A DNA stretch of 64,000 nucleotides from Tuctoria greenei (lineage: Eukaryota > Streptophyta > Magnoliopsida > Poales > Poaceae), in NCBI GenBank assembly GCA_036927565.1, contig JAYESD010000005.1:154462023-154526022 (forward strand), read 5' to 3'. The position numbers and the translations under genes are program-made. This document shows, one piece after another, positions 52,586 to 63,155 of this stretch; the first letter of the stretch is position 1, and each line of letters opens with the position of its first letter. Under the pieces are notes generated by a model that saw only the letters and a list, made by a program, of their open reading frames with translations, had not been told where the DNA came from and ran no database searches.

Positions 52586-54052
52586 TGTAAGGATCGAATG
52601 CCCAAGAGCGGGGGTGAATTGAGCTTCTTTTTTTTTAAAAAAACTAAACCAATAAAAACTCAACTACTAAAAGCCCAATTCTCTATGCAAACAACCTATG
52701 CATTCAAGTGAATAATAAGTTTGCGGTATATGAAATGCATAAGTATAACGGGAAAGGAAAGAGTATGCAAACTCCCAAGAAGACACGAAGACACGGTGAT
52801 TTATCCCGTGGTTCAGTAAGATCATCAAGACCTTCCTAAATCCACGTTGTGGCACCCACCAAAGGGTGTAGCCACTCCCAAGTCACCGAGACCAGGGATC
52901 TCACTAGGAGTCTCCATTCACCATCTCCGGCAAGGGGGAGCTCAAGTCTTGTACAAGTTTGATCTTCCGGGCTTCCACAACTGACTTGGCAAGCTCTGGA
53001 AGGATCTCTCCGATCACTGACTGATACACGGTGAATTCAATCACCAAGAGACACTCACTTACAGCTCTCACTAGACTAGAGACTCCAATCACCAAGAATG
53101 GAAGCACACAAGCATCATCCCTAGTAAGTTCTAGCCTATCTCTTGGTGTACAAGTGGTGTAAATGATGTGGAAGTGGTTGCTCAACGTCTTGAATGCTTG
53201 GTAATGTGTAGAGTAGCTCAGGGCATCAAGAATTGTCCAAATGACTAGTTGAAGGGGTATAAATAGCCAGCTTCCACGAGATAGTCGTTTGAAAAGTAGG
53301 CTGACATCACTGTTCTGCAAACACCGGATGATCTGATGTTCTCCCTTCAGCTATCATCGATCGAATACAAATTAGTTGAGGTCACTGTGTCAGATATGAC
53401 CGTTTATTGACCGATGTTGTATACACCTGTACATCAGATAATCCAGTGACACTTGGTCCAGGATGGTCCAGAAAAAATGCTTACTAGAGTGATCAACTGA
53501 TGTGGCATATTTGTACATCGGATGGTCCGGTGTTACTTGGTACAAGTAAATTGCTTACTGGAATGATCGACCAATGTAACATACGCTTCCACATCGGATG
53601 ATCCGGTGTATACCCAAGACTGAGGTCTTTTTCTGCTGCAGAGCCAACTCGACCAATGTAGTGTTTTCTGGATACATCGGATGATCCGGTGAGTTGATTT
53701 TGTCCGCTTCGAGTTGTTCTAAGTGATTCTTTTGGAATTTGTCCGAGTGACCTCTTAGACATTTGTTTGAAATGTTCTTTTGATGACGACTAAGTCTCGT
53801 GTGCTGTCAATTTTGATGGAAATATTTGACATATATGTTTTTCTAAGTCTTCATGAAAATCGATTGACCTCGTAAAATAGTTTGTTGAAGGGTCTCCAAT
53901 TGTATTCAATGAGCAGTAGATGATATAGATATAGAGTCCATTAAGTGTGATGAGTTATATGAGAGACCTTGCATCCACAAACTTATTAGTGATATCCAAC
54001 GGTTGTCATTAATCACCGAAACCATACCTTATGGGGGTCCTAGATGCTTTCA
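52586..54052 (-). repeat. 3' LTR of F
   Basis: On the minus strand it runs from TGAAAGCATCTAGGACCCCC to GATCCTTACA, 1467 bp. Minus-strand TATTTATA box at 53258-53265. It contains several CATCGGATGATCCGGTG palindromes (53518, 53591, 53673, and a variant at 53322). Confidence 0.92.
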
Positions 54053-54068
54053 ATCTTCCCCTTTTTGG
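54053..54068 (-). promoter_or_regulatory. Polypurine tract of F
   Basis: On the minus strand CCAAAAAGGGGAAGAT precedes the LTR start TGAAAGCATC. The form AAAAAGGGGAAGAT is usual in this group. Confidence 0.88.
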
Positions 54069-54402
54069 TGATTGATGACAACACATCGAGTAAAGCATAA
54101 CAGTAATGAAATTAAGAATACGATACTCAAAAAGATATGTAACATGTACAAGATCCAGCACACAAAGCTCAAAGGCTAAAAAACGATCAATAAAACATAA
54201 GAGAATCAAGTAGCACATGGATACTCAAGGATAGCAAAAGAATAGCAAAGCTCCCAAATTACAAAAGCTCCCAAAATAATACTCCCCCTACAACCTACAA
54301 CTGGGACTCCCCCTGAGACTATGATATCCCTCCCCCTGACTCTGACTCTTCTCCCCCTTTGGCATCAAGACACCAAAAAGGGAAGCTAAGTACCTAAGGA
54401 TC
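54069..54402. other. Spacer between third gene and polypurine tract of F
   Basis: No gene is seen. C-rich tracts in plus orientation (CTCCCCCTACAACC, CTCCCCCTGAGAC, CTCCCCCTTTGGC, 54285-54365) read as extra purine tracts on the element strand. Confidence 0.6.
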
Positions 54403-56337
54403 CTAAGCTCTTGGGGCGAGCAGTGGTGACATGCTGATAGTAGGTATCGGTGTGGTCAGCACTGGAGCTGAGACTGGTGCTAGGACAGGTGGACCTGGAG
54501 CTAGACCAGGAAGCTGTGAGGGCATGGCAATCCCGGTCTGAGTGTAGAGGTTGGCGATCAACCCCAGGATGCCCATCATGGTCTGCTGTGTCTGCTACTG
54601 CTGGTCAAGAGTACACTGATGCATCTGGTCAATGAGTCCAATGAGCCTGTCAGTGTCCTCTCGCCTCTCGCGGGCCATCTGACGCTGCATCTCCTGCTGC
54701 TGCTGCTGGAGCTCCACAAAACGTGCAGCCTGCTCAGCTGCAAGCCGATCCTGTCGCTGCTTCTCATTCATCTACTGTAGTAGAGAAGTAAGCTCGGATG
54801 GCTGAGAGACCTGTGCCTCGGACACTGGAGGTGGGGTAGGAGGTGGTGGTACAGTCGAGCCTCCAGCCTCCGCGTTGTGCTGCCTGGGTGAGGGAGGAGG
54901 TGGGAAGTACTCCTCGACACTGTCACTAGTGTCACTCTCTGACCAGATATGTTGTAGATCCCCTCCCTAAGCCTCAACCTGTGCTAGGATCTCGTCTTCC
55001 TTTTCTAAGTCTGACCAGTCTTCTTCTGAAAGTCGAGCTCGGACCTGACGCTCAACTGGGCGGCCAAGGCAGCGGTCTCCAGGAGCTGGAGCACGGTAGT
55101 GTCCGAACCGAGTGACACTCTCATCGGTTAGACTGTCATGCACAGCTGATCCCTCTGGAGCCAACAGGTAGAGCAGGTGACTGATCCAGTGGCCAAACAC
55201 GAGCTGTCTCATCATCCCAACTCCATTTGTGATGACATCCTCCATCTCACAGATGATAATATCCATGATGTCAAACTGCATCCTGTTCATGACATAGAAC
55301 AGGAGGGTCTGTTGCAAAATGGTAAAGCCCTCAAGGTATCCTAACCTGGGTAGTAGCGTGCGATGCAAGGCAAGGTGAACAGTACGTGCAGCCGGAGTGA
55401 GTAGAGCAGGTACCCTAGGCTGGTCAGGTGAGAAGGGCTGAGCAAACAGTGACCAAATCTCCTCAAAAGGAGGTGCCAGACCTCCAGTGAGCGGCCTCCT
55501 CGGTGGGTCAGCCTGTCCATATAATAACTCGTGTAGGCAAGTGTCATGGAGATCCACGCCTAGCAGCTGTCCCAAGGTCTGTCTAGTCATATGGTGATGT
55601 TGGCCCATGAACATAAAGTCAATGGATCTGCGGCCCTCTGAAACGTAGAGTATGGCATAGAAAACTCGGACCTAGCCCTCCACATAGGAACTCCACTGGA
55701 AAGACATCAGCTCCACTAGCCCTCTGTACCTCTCAAAGAAAGGGCGAATCTCAGTGCTGGCTGCAAGTGCGAGCTGATCCCAGTCAATGAAGTTGTGCTG
55801 GAAAAGGTTATGGCCACGATGTCTGTAAGTCTCATACAGCGATGCCTGTGTCAGGGTCCAGAAACAGCTGTCCACAAGTGGCTCTCTGGGCTGCGGGAAC
55901 TACTCCTCAAGCAGAATGCTCCATCGAAGCTTCCTGAGCTACTTTGTCTTCACCTTCCTGTAGTCAGTTAGGCGGACACCCTCACCAACCCGGACATTGG
56001 TGTCCATCTCATGGACGGATCTCTCGGCCGCTCTGTCCTCGCGAAGCTCAGCTGCAGATGGTCTCTGACTCGGGGCTGTAGCTGGACGACCTCCACGGGT
56101 CCTGACCGTGTGCCGGCAAACAAGCGGCTCCTCAGATTCCTCTGTCTGCTATGGTTGTAGCTGCCTCTGTTGGGACTCCCGGATCCTCAGGGATCCTCTT
56201 CGGCCACGCTCACGCTCCTCAGCGGCGCGAGCGGCCATCTCAGCTTGTCTAGCTTCTTTCATCTCTTTCAACAGCTTTTGCTTCTTAGCTGTCGGCTCCT
56301 CAATGGCCTTTCCCTTTCCTTTCTTGTCACGACCCAT
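54403..56337 (-). pseudogene. Third gene of F, after pol, with seven internal TAG codons
   Basis: From MGRDKKGKGKAIEEP at 56337 to TAG at 54403-54405 one frame of 645 codons stays in register. Its internal stops are at 56149, 55939, 55900, 55672, 54967, 54772 and 54595 (lowest coordinates), all TAG, with no TAA, TGA or frameshift. The N-terminus is a charged coiled coil. The middle (FERYRGLVELMSFQWSSYVEG, MTRQTLGQLLGVDLHDTCLH) resembles the plant 'putative transposon protein' families. The C-terminus is Pro- and Gln-rich (VELQQQQQEMQRQM). It lies in the position called env-like in some Sireviruses, but I see no signal peptide or membrane segment. Confidence 0.8.
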
Positions 56338-57742
56338 CTTGATGAGAAGAGTGACGACGGCGAAGATGAGATCGTGGGACGATGATGCTAGGCGCACGAG
56401 ACGGTGACGCAAAGTAGGACGCAGCTGGGCGTGAGGGACAACGGCTCGGAGGGTGATGTGGTCGGGCAAACCCTAGTGGCGAAGAGGAGTGGCGGCAGCT
56501 GGGCGAAGAGGAATGGCGCGGCGGCGGCGTGACGGGGAGCGCAGCGGCACTGAGGGCGGCGGCGGCGCTGAGTGCGGCGGTGGTGCTGAGTGGGGCGGCG
56601 TCCGGAGCGCGACGGCGGTCAGCGGCAGGGCGAGGGGTGCAAACCGGGAGCGGTGAGGGCGGCGGCGGTGCTGAGTGGGGCGGCGACAGCGGGCGGTGGT
56701 AGGGCGAGGGGCGCGGAGCGCCATCAGCGGAGAGAAGAGAGAGAAAAATGAACGAAAACGGAGAGGCGCGCTAAATAGGTGCGGCCCGAACCCTAGCTCG
56801 ATTTTTAACATCGGATGATCCGATGTCAGTTGAGAGGGTGCATCGGTCGAGTGGTACAGTAAGGTTACTCCAGAGGCACCTTCAGCATCGGATGATCCGA
56901 CGTAGAAACGTTTATCATCGGTTGAATTTGGAACAACTCCAAAAATTGTGAACATCGGATGCTCTGGTGTTCCTAAGAATGAACTCATCGGTTGATTTGA
57001 CTTTCTATCTGAGCTGACCCTTGTACTTAAGCACAAACTGATCCGATGATGCTTCTGCCCTAATCATCGGATAATCCGATGACTACAAAAGATCAGCAAC
57101 AGCCCATATATGTCCTTTGACTTAAACAAACAAAGAGAAACACAAGTCTTATGACTTTTTGGGCAACCCCTAACCCCTCAAAAAGACTTTAACGCTAGTT
57201 GCCAATAACTTGGCTAATCCCTAAAGCAAATAGAACACCAGAAAAACCAAGGAAAAAATCCAAACAAAATGTAAGGCTCATGCTTTGTGAGCTAGAGGAT
57301 GAATACTTCTATCTCTTTAAAGCATGTTCCTTTAGGCATTAACACACCTAACACTTTGTTCTTTCCACATCATATGAGTTGAGATATTGCATTTCAAACA
57401 AGTCTCATTCTCATGAAGTGGGTTCCTCTTTGTGAAAATCTATCGTATGCAATGGCAAACAATTTTTAATGCAGGATATTAAACGTGAGTGCAAGTCTAT
57501 ATGGCAGGCATCATGCAAGACATAAATTAAATCTATCATGCCAATTTTGAACCTTTCAAAAGCTTCTTCAGGGAGAGCCATTCTACAAGCCTTGGGGATA
57601 CCCAAAAAAGATCGCCATCCCAAGCTAACCCTTGCTCGCCCCTATCCTTTGAAAGTTAGACAAGACCTATATGTGATGCATTCTTACATGACCAGGGCAA
57701 ATTACATGACGTTCGATGCATCTAGCACATTTAATTCACTCC
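56338..57742 (-). other. Region between pol and third gene of F
   Basis: No proven gene. On the element strand come first an AT-rich spacer (57740-57090), then CATCGGATGATCCGATG palindromes (57065, 56952, 56885, 56808), then a GC-rich, CT-rich stretch with CTATTTAGCGCG and TTTTTCTCTCTCTTCTCTCC leading to an ATG near 56725. The last part looks like the promoter and leader of an ordinary plant gene. Confidence 0.5.
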
Positions 57743-59365
57743 TTAGTCTAGAAAAGGTTTTCTCATCAAGTGGTTTAGTGAAGATATCCGCCAATTGTTC
57801 TTCGGACCTAACACCTTGCAAGGAGATGTCTTCCTTAGCTTCATGGTCCCGCAAGAAATGATGGCGAATATCAATGTGCTTAGTGTGGGAGTGTTGAAAG
57901 GGGTTTTTAGAATCTTAACCGCACTTTCATTGTCACAAAGGAGAGGCACACAACCAAATTTAACACCAAAGTCCAAAAGGGTTTGCTTCATATATAGAAT
58001 TTGGGCACAACATGCACCAGCCGCTATGTATTCCGCTTCCGCAGTGGACAAGGCAACGGAGTTTTGCTTCTTGCTAGACCAAGATACTAGGGAAAGACCA
58101 AGCAAGTGGCACCCTCTGGAGGTACTCTTGCGATCCACACGGCATCCGGCAAAGTCTGAATCCGAGTAACCTAAGAGATGGAATTTAGCACCTTTGGGGT
58201 ACCACATGCCTACACTTGGGGTATGCTTGAGATACCGAAGTATCCTAAAGACCGTCTTCCGATGCGATTCTTTAGGTGCCGCTTGAAAGCGAGCACGCAA
58301 GCATACACTAAACATGATATCGGGCCTAGATGCGGTAAGATAAAGCAATGAACCAATCATGGAACGGTAATTAGATTGATCAACAGGTTTACCGTCCATA
58401 TCCGCGTCAAGGTGACAATTTGTTGCCATTGGAGTACTTCTTGAGCTACAATCTCCCATCTCAAATTTCTTTAAGAGGTCATTGGTATATTTTTCTTGAT
58501 AGATGAAGGTCCCCTCTCGAAGTTGCTTGATTTGAAATCCAAGGAAGAGGTTAAGCTCTCCAATCATCAACATCTCGAATTCCCTAGATATCATTTTGCC
58601 AAACTCATGGCTAAGAACTTCGTTAGTTGAACCAAAAATAATATCATCGACTTAAATTTGACAAACAAATAGTTCTTCATCGATGTCTTTGGTGAAGAGT
58701 GTAGTGTCCACCCTCCCGATCTTGAATCCTTGCATGATCAAGAAACCCCGTAGTCGTTCATACCACGCTCTAGGTGCTTGCTTGAGCCCGTAGAGCGCCT
58801 TGTGCAACCTATACACATGATTAGGATTCCTCGGATCTTCGAACCCGGGAGGTTGTTCAACATAGACAATCTCGTTAATGTAACCATTAAGAAAGGCACT
58901 TTTCACATCCATTTGATAAAGCTTTATATTATGACGTGATGCAAAAGCAAGTAGTATACGAATGGCTTCTAGTCGAGCGACCGGAGCAAATGTTTCTCCA
59001 AAGTCTAGTCCTTCAACTTGCGAGAAACCCTTGGCCACAAGTCTTGCCTTGTTGCGGATCACAACACCGTTCTCGTCTTGTTTGTTGCGGTACACCCACT
59101 TTGTCCCGATGACGTTCTTGTCCTTGGGTCGCTCCTCCAACACCCAAACTTCATTGCGGATAAAGTTGTCGAGTTCTTCTTGCATGGCCATTACCCAATT
59201 TGGATCTTGGAGTGCTTCCTCAATGTGAGTGGGTTCTACACATGAAACAAATGAGTAGTGCTCACAAAACATAGCGAAATGGCGAGAACGTGTACTTACT
59301 CCCCTTGATGGACTTCCGATAATTTGATCAATCAGATGCGCCTTGGAGATGCGTCCATGCCTCAT
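57743..59365 (-). pseudogene. Element F reverse transcriptase and RNase H
   Basis: The Ty1 RT starts near DPNWVMAMQEELDNFIRNEVW and shows KARLVAKGFSQVEGLDF, FAPVARLEAIR, LYQMDVKSAFLNG, VEQPPGFE and LYGLKQAPRAWY. At the catalytic motif the codon for Tyr of YVDD is TAA (58652-58654), so translation ends exactly there. The same frame then continues VDDIIFGSTNE. RNase H has GYSDSDFAGCRVDRKSTSG-type sequence and ALSTAEAEYIAA, then LLCDNESAV. A frameshift follows near 57890. Confidence 0.92.
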
Positions 59366-59844
59366 AAGTGGTTGTGAAGCACTTGGCGGTGGTGATGCGT
59401 GTTTCTCTTCTTGTGGTTGGACTTGATCTGGACTTGTTCTTCTTCTTGATGTTGTGTGGCTTGTGAATCTTGTGTCGGCAATGGATCATCTTTTTCTTCT
59501 TTATCAACTTGAGGTGCCATAAATGTGTTGATGTTGGAACTTGAAGCTCCCCCTTGATCATGGCTCTCCTCAACTTTAGGCTTGATGTCTCCAATGGTCA
59601 TGTTCTTCATAGCTTCTCGTAGAGGCTCATCATCTATTTCATCATGACCAAAACTCTCCTCTTGGGAGCCATTAGTTTCATCAAACTCAACATCACAACT
59701 TTCCTCAACTAAACCGGAGGTTTGGTTGAATACTCAATATGCTTTTGAGTTTGATGCATAACCAATAAAGATACCAACATCACATCTTCTTTCAAACTTA
59801 CCGAGCCTTTTCTTGCGGTAGATATAGCACTTGCACCCGAAGAC
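59366..59844 (-). pseudogene. Element F linker between integrase and RT
   Basis: The frame continues after the integrase stop as VFGCKCYIYRKKRLGKFERR, then a second TGA after SNSKAY, then an acidic linker (VEESCDVEFDETNGSQEE) usual in Ty1 elements. A frameshift near 59380 leads to the RT frame. Confidence 0.8.
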
Positions 59845-60935
59845 TCAGAAATAGGAGATGTTGGGCTTTCTCCCTATGAGGAGTTCGTACGGGGTCTTTT
59901 GAAGTAGTCGATGTAGATAGACCCGATTTTCGGCATGGCACGTCGTGTTGATTGCTTCGGCCCAAAACTTCTCGGACGTGCCATAGTCATCAAGCATTGC
60001 TCGTGCAAGAGTGATGAGAGTCTTGTTCTTCCTTTCAACGTCACCATTTTGTTGAGGAGTGTATGTGGCTGAAAATTCATGTTTCACGCCTTCACGATCA
60101 CACCACTCTCCAATGTTGTAGTTCTTGAATTCGGTGTCATTGTCACTCCAGACCTTGATGATGGGAAGTTGAAATTCCCTTTGAGCACGTTTAGCGAAGG
60201 TCTTGAACACTTCCGGAGTTTCACTCTTGTCACCTAGAAACAACGTCCAAGCATACCAAGAGTAGTCATCAACTATAACAAGACAATAGAGATTACCACC
60301 AAGACTTTGATATGTGGACGATCCGAAGAGGTCCATGCGAAGCAACTCAAGTGGCTTGGAGGTTGACACCATTGTCTTCATCGGGTGGTGTGAAGCGACT
60401 TGTTTCCTGGCTTGACAAGCGCTACAGAGCTTGTTCTTCTCAAATATGACATCCTTCACGCCAGTCACCATCCCGAGCTTGAATGACTTCTTGAGCTTGC
60501 TCATTCCAATGTGAGCGATGCGTCGATGCCATAGCCAACCCAAAATCGTCTTGGTGAAAAGACAAGTGGTCAAGCTAGCATCCTTGGTGGAGAAGTCTAC
60601 TAAGTAGAGGTGTCCATGCCGAAACCCTTTGAAGATTAGTTCTTTACTTGCTTCACTAGTCACAACAACATCATTCTTGCTAAAGGTGCACGTTAGTCCA
60701 AGATCACATAATTGTGCAATAGAAAGCAAATTGAAACTAAGTGATTTAACATACAACACATTGGAAATAGATAAATCATGTGAAATTGCAATCTTACCCA
60801 ACCCAATAACCTTCCCCTTAGAGTTGTCACCAAAGGTGACTTGTTCATGATTGTCGGGGTTCTCTATGGAGGTGAACATACCATCGTTGCCGGTCATGTG
60901 TTGAGTGCACCCGCTATCGAGTACCCAATGCTTTC
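59845..60935 (-). pseudogene. Element F protease end and integrase
   Basis: The protease active site LDSGCTQHMTGN lies at about 60890-60925. Then come the GAG-pre-integrase zinc region (WLWHRRIAHIGMSKLKK, LCSACQ) and the integrase core: RMDLFGSS, KVWSDNDTEFKN (usual form SDNGTEF) and ERKNKTLITLARAML. The three catalytic acidic positions remain. The frame ends at TGA (59845-59847) after ISYF, where the family normally has an Arg codon, consistent with CGA to TGA. Confidence 0.9.
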
Positions 60936-61007
60936 CTCAAGCTTTGTAGTTCACCTACACACATGAATTCAGTTTTTTATTTTAGGCACCCAAGCTAACT
61001 TAGGTCC

Positions 61008-63095
61008 TTATATGTGTGATACAAGTGTTTTTGGGACCCAAAGTTGCTTGGGAAGCTTCCCCTTCATGCCCTTCATGTCCTTGCCAATGAACCTTGTCTT
61101 CACCTCGCCATCTACTTTACTCAAGAGATAATAGTGATCATCAAAGGTGGACTTGTAGTTAGTAGGCAATTTTGGAGAAGGCCGGTTAGGAAGAGGACAC
61201 TCCCTTGTATGGTGACCGGTGACCTCGCAATGTTGGCAATAAGAACCAATTTCCTTGATGAAGCTTGTTTTAAGCTCCGGTGAGGGAACCTTTCCTTTGT
61301 TAGGCACCGGGAAGGATCCAAGTCCTCTCTTGTTGAAGGCCTTTGCTTGTTGGAAGAGGATTTCTTTGTGCTTGACTTCTCCCTTTGATAGTCTTGCCAC
61401 ACTAGTGCAGAGACTTTCAATTTCATCCATCAAATCCTTCTCCCTAGCATTCACTTTCAAGGGCAAAGACTTATGCAAGACATTAGTGGCATGTGAAACA
61501 ATGGATACCTTATCATTAAGGGTTTCTTTCTTTATGTTTTTCATATCTTGATCAATGACTTCATAGGCAAGGTTAAGTACTTGATGCTCTTGGATTAACT
61601 CATTGTGCTTTCCCAAGAGTGCTTTGTGTGCTAAGTCAAGCTCATGATGATCTAGCTTGATTTGAGCCTTATCCTCCTCAACTTGATTGACATGAGATTT
61701 GAGTGTGTCATGCTCCTTAAGTATGCTTTCATACTTGTCAAGCAAATCGAGGTTAGCACTCTCGAGCTTAGCACGAGCTTATTCAAGAGCTTTGACCATA
61801 CTCTTTTCCCTTTTAATGATAGTGTGGTATTCATTTATCATTGAAGCTAAGTCATTGGGGGAAAGCTCATCATTGCTAGAGTCATCACATACCTTGGTGT
61901 TACCTTTTGCCATGAGGCACATGGGAGGTGGACGAAGAGATGAATCATCATTGTTGGCAATGGCAAGGCCGACCAAGCTCTCTTCTTCCGCTTCACTCTC
62001 TTCATCACTAGATTCTTCGTCGGTGATCCATTCATTTGCCTCATACATGAACACCTTTTGTGGACCTTTTCTCTTCTTTGGAAAGAGTTTTGCCTTTTTG
62101 CCTTTGTCATACTTCTTCTTCCCATAGAATCTTGGCTTGGGCTTGACTTCTTCTTCATCATCCTCACTATCCTCAAGCTTGCGATGCCTGCCCTTGTGGT
62201 TCTCTCTTCTTTTGTCCGGTTTTGGACAATCATGGGAGATGTGGCCTTGATCACCACAATTATAGCAAGTCTTGTTGTCATCTTTCCTTGGTAGAAATGC
62301 TTTCTTTTTGGGATCAAAGTTGTATCCCTTCTTGGCAATCTTGGAGTTCAAGCGAGAGAATTTTCTCATCATCAATGCAAGCTCATCATCGTCATCTTCA
62401 CTTGATGCTTGCTCTTCTTCACTTGAGCTAGGATCGATCACTTTCTTTTTCTTGAGATTTGTTCTCTTGGTGGAAGCCTTTAGAGCAATTGTCTTTGAAG
62501 ATGATTCCTCCATCATCCCAAGCACACTCATCTCATTAGCACGAATCTCTCCAATAAGTTCAGAAACTTCAATGTGATCAAGAGATTCCTTTTGAAGCAT
62601 GGAGTTGATGATGTTGTACTTTGGCTCAGTAAGAAGCATAAGAATCTTGCGGTTGATGAGTCCCTTGCCAAGAGAAGCAATATCAAGAGCATTAATTTCA
62701 TCAATAAGAACATTCAAGTGAGAAAACATTTCATTGACATTTTCATGAGGTAGCATTTTGAACTCATCATATTTGGCCTTAAGCATGTGATACTTTAGTT
62801 CTTTAACACGAGAAGAACCCTCATGAATTTCAATCAAGCAAGCCCAAATTTCACAAGACTTTTCTTTGCTAGCAATCCTAGCAAACACATCTTGACTAAT
62901 GCATTCGTAAATAGCATTTCTAGCCTTGGCATCCCACTTGATTTGATCACCTATGTAGTTATGCTCACCAAACCCCGCATTGGTCGCTTCCCATACCTCG
63001 AGAGCAATAGCCTCTAGATAAGCACACATATGTGCTTTTTAATAGGCAAAGTTCTTGCCCTCGAAGATGGGAACTGAACCCCCAATCTTGGCCAT
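61008..63095 (-). pseudogene. Element F gag
   Basis: Starts MAKIGGSVPIFEGKNF at 63095. TAA at 63039-63041 stands where AYWK-type Trp is expected, and TAA at 61779-61781 splits the frame after MVKALE. Otherwise one frame of about 695 codons. Blocks seen are the capsid-type domain (EIWACLIEIHEGSSRVKEL, MLPHENVNEMFSHLNVLIDE), a CCHC knuckle CYNCGDQGHISHDC near 62225-62270, lysine-rich basic regions, and a coiled coil with a second, partial Cys-His motif (CQHCEVTGHHTREC) near 61190-61240. The length is typical of Sireviruses, whose Gag is unusually long. Confidence 0.9.
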
Positions 63096-63130
63096 TTTGG
63101 CTCTCTAGCGGTGAAGCTAGAATGATCCAA

Positions 63131-63155
63131 TGAGCAACCTTGCTCTGATACCAAT
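63131..63155 (-). promoter_or_regulatory. Primer-binding site of F (tRNA-iMet)
   Basis: On the minus strand ATTGGTATCAGAGCAAGG follows the LTR end, with extended complementarity to initiator tRNA-Met. Confidence 0.93.

Noticed and set aside
54403..56337. Retroviral envelope gene
   Set aside because: The position fits the so-called env-like gene of some Sireviruses, but no signal peptide, furin-like site or membrane span is visible.
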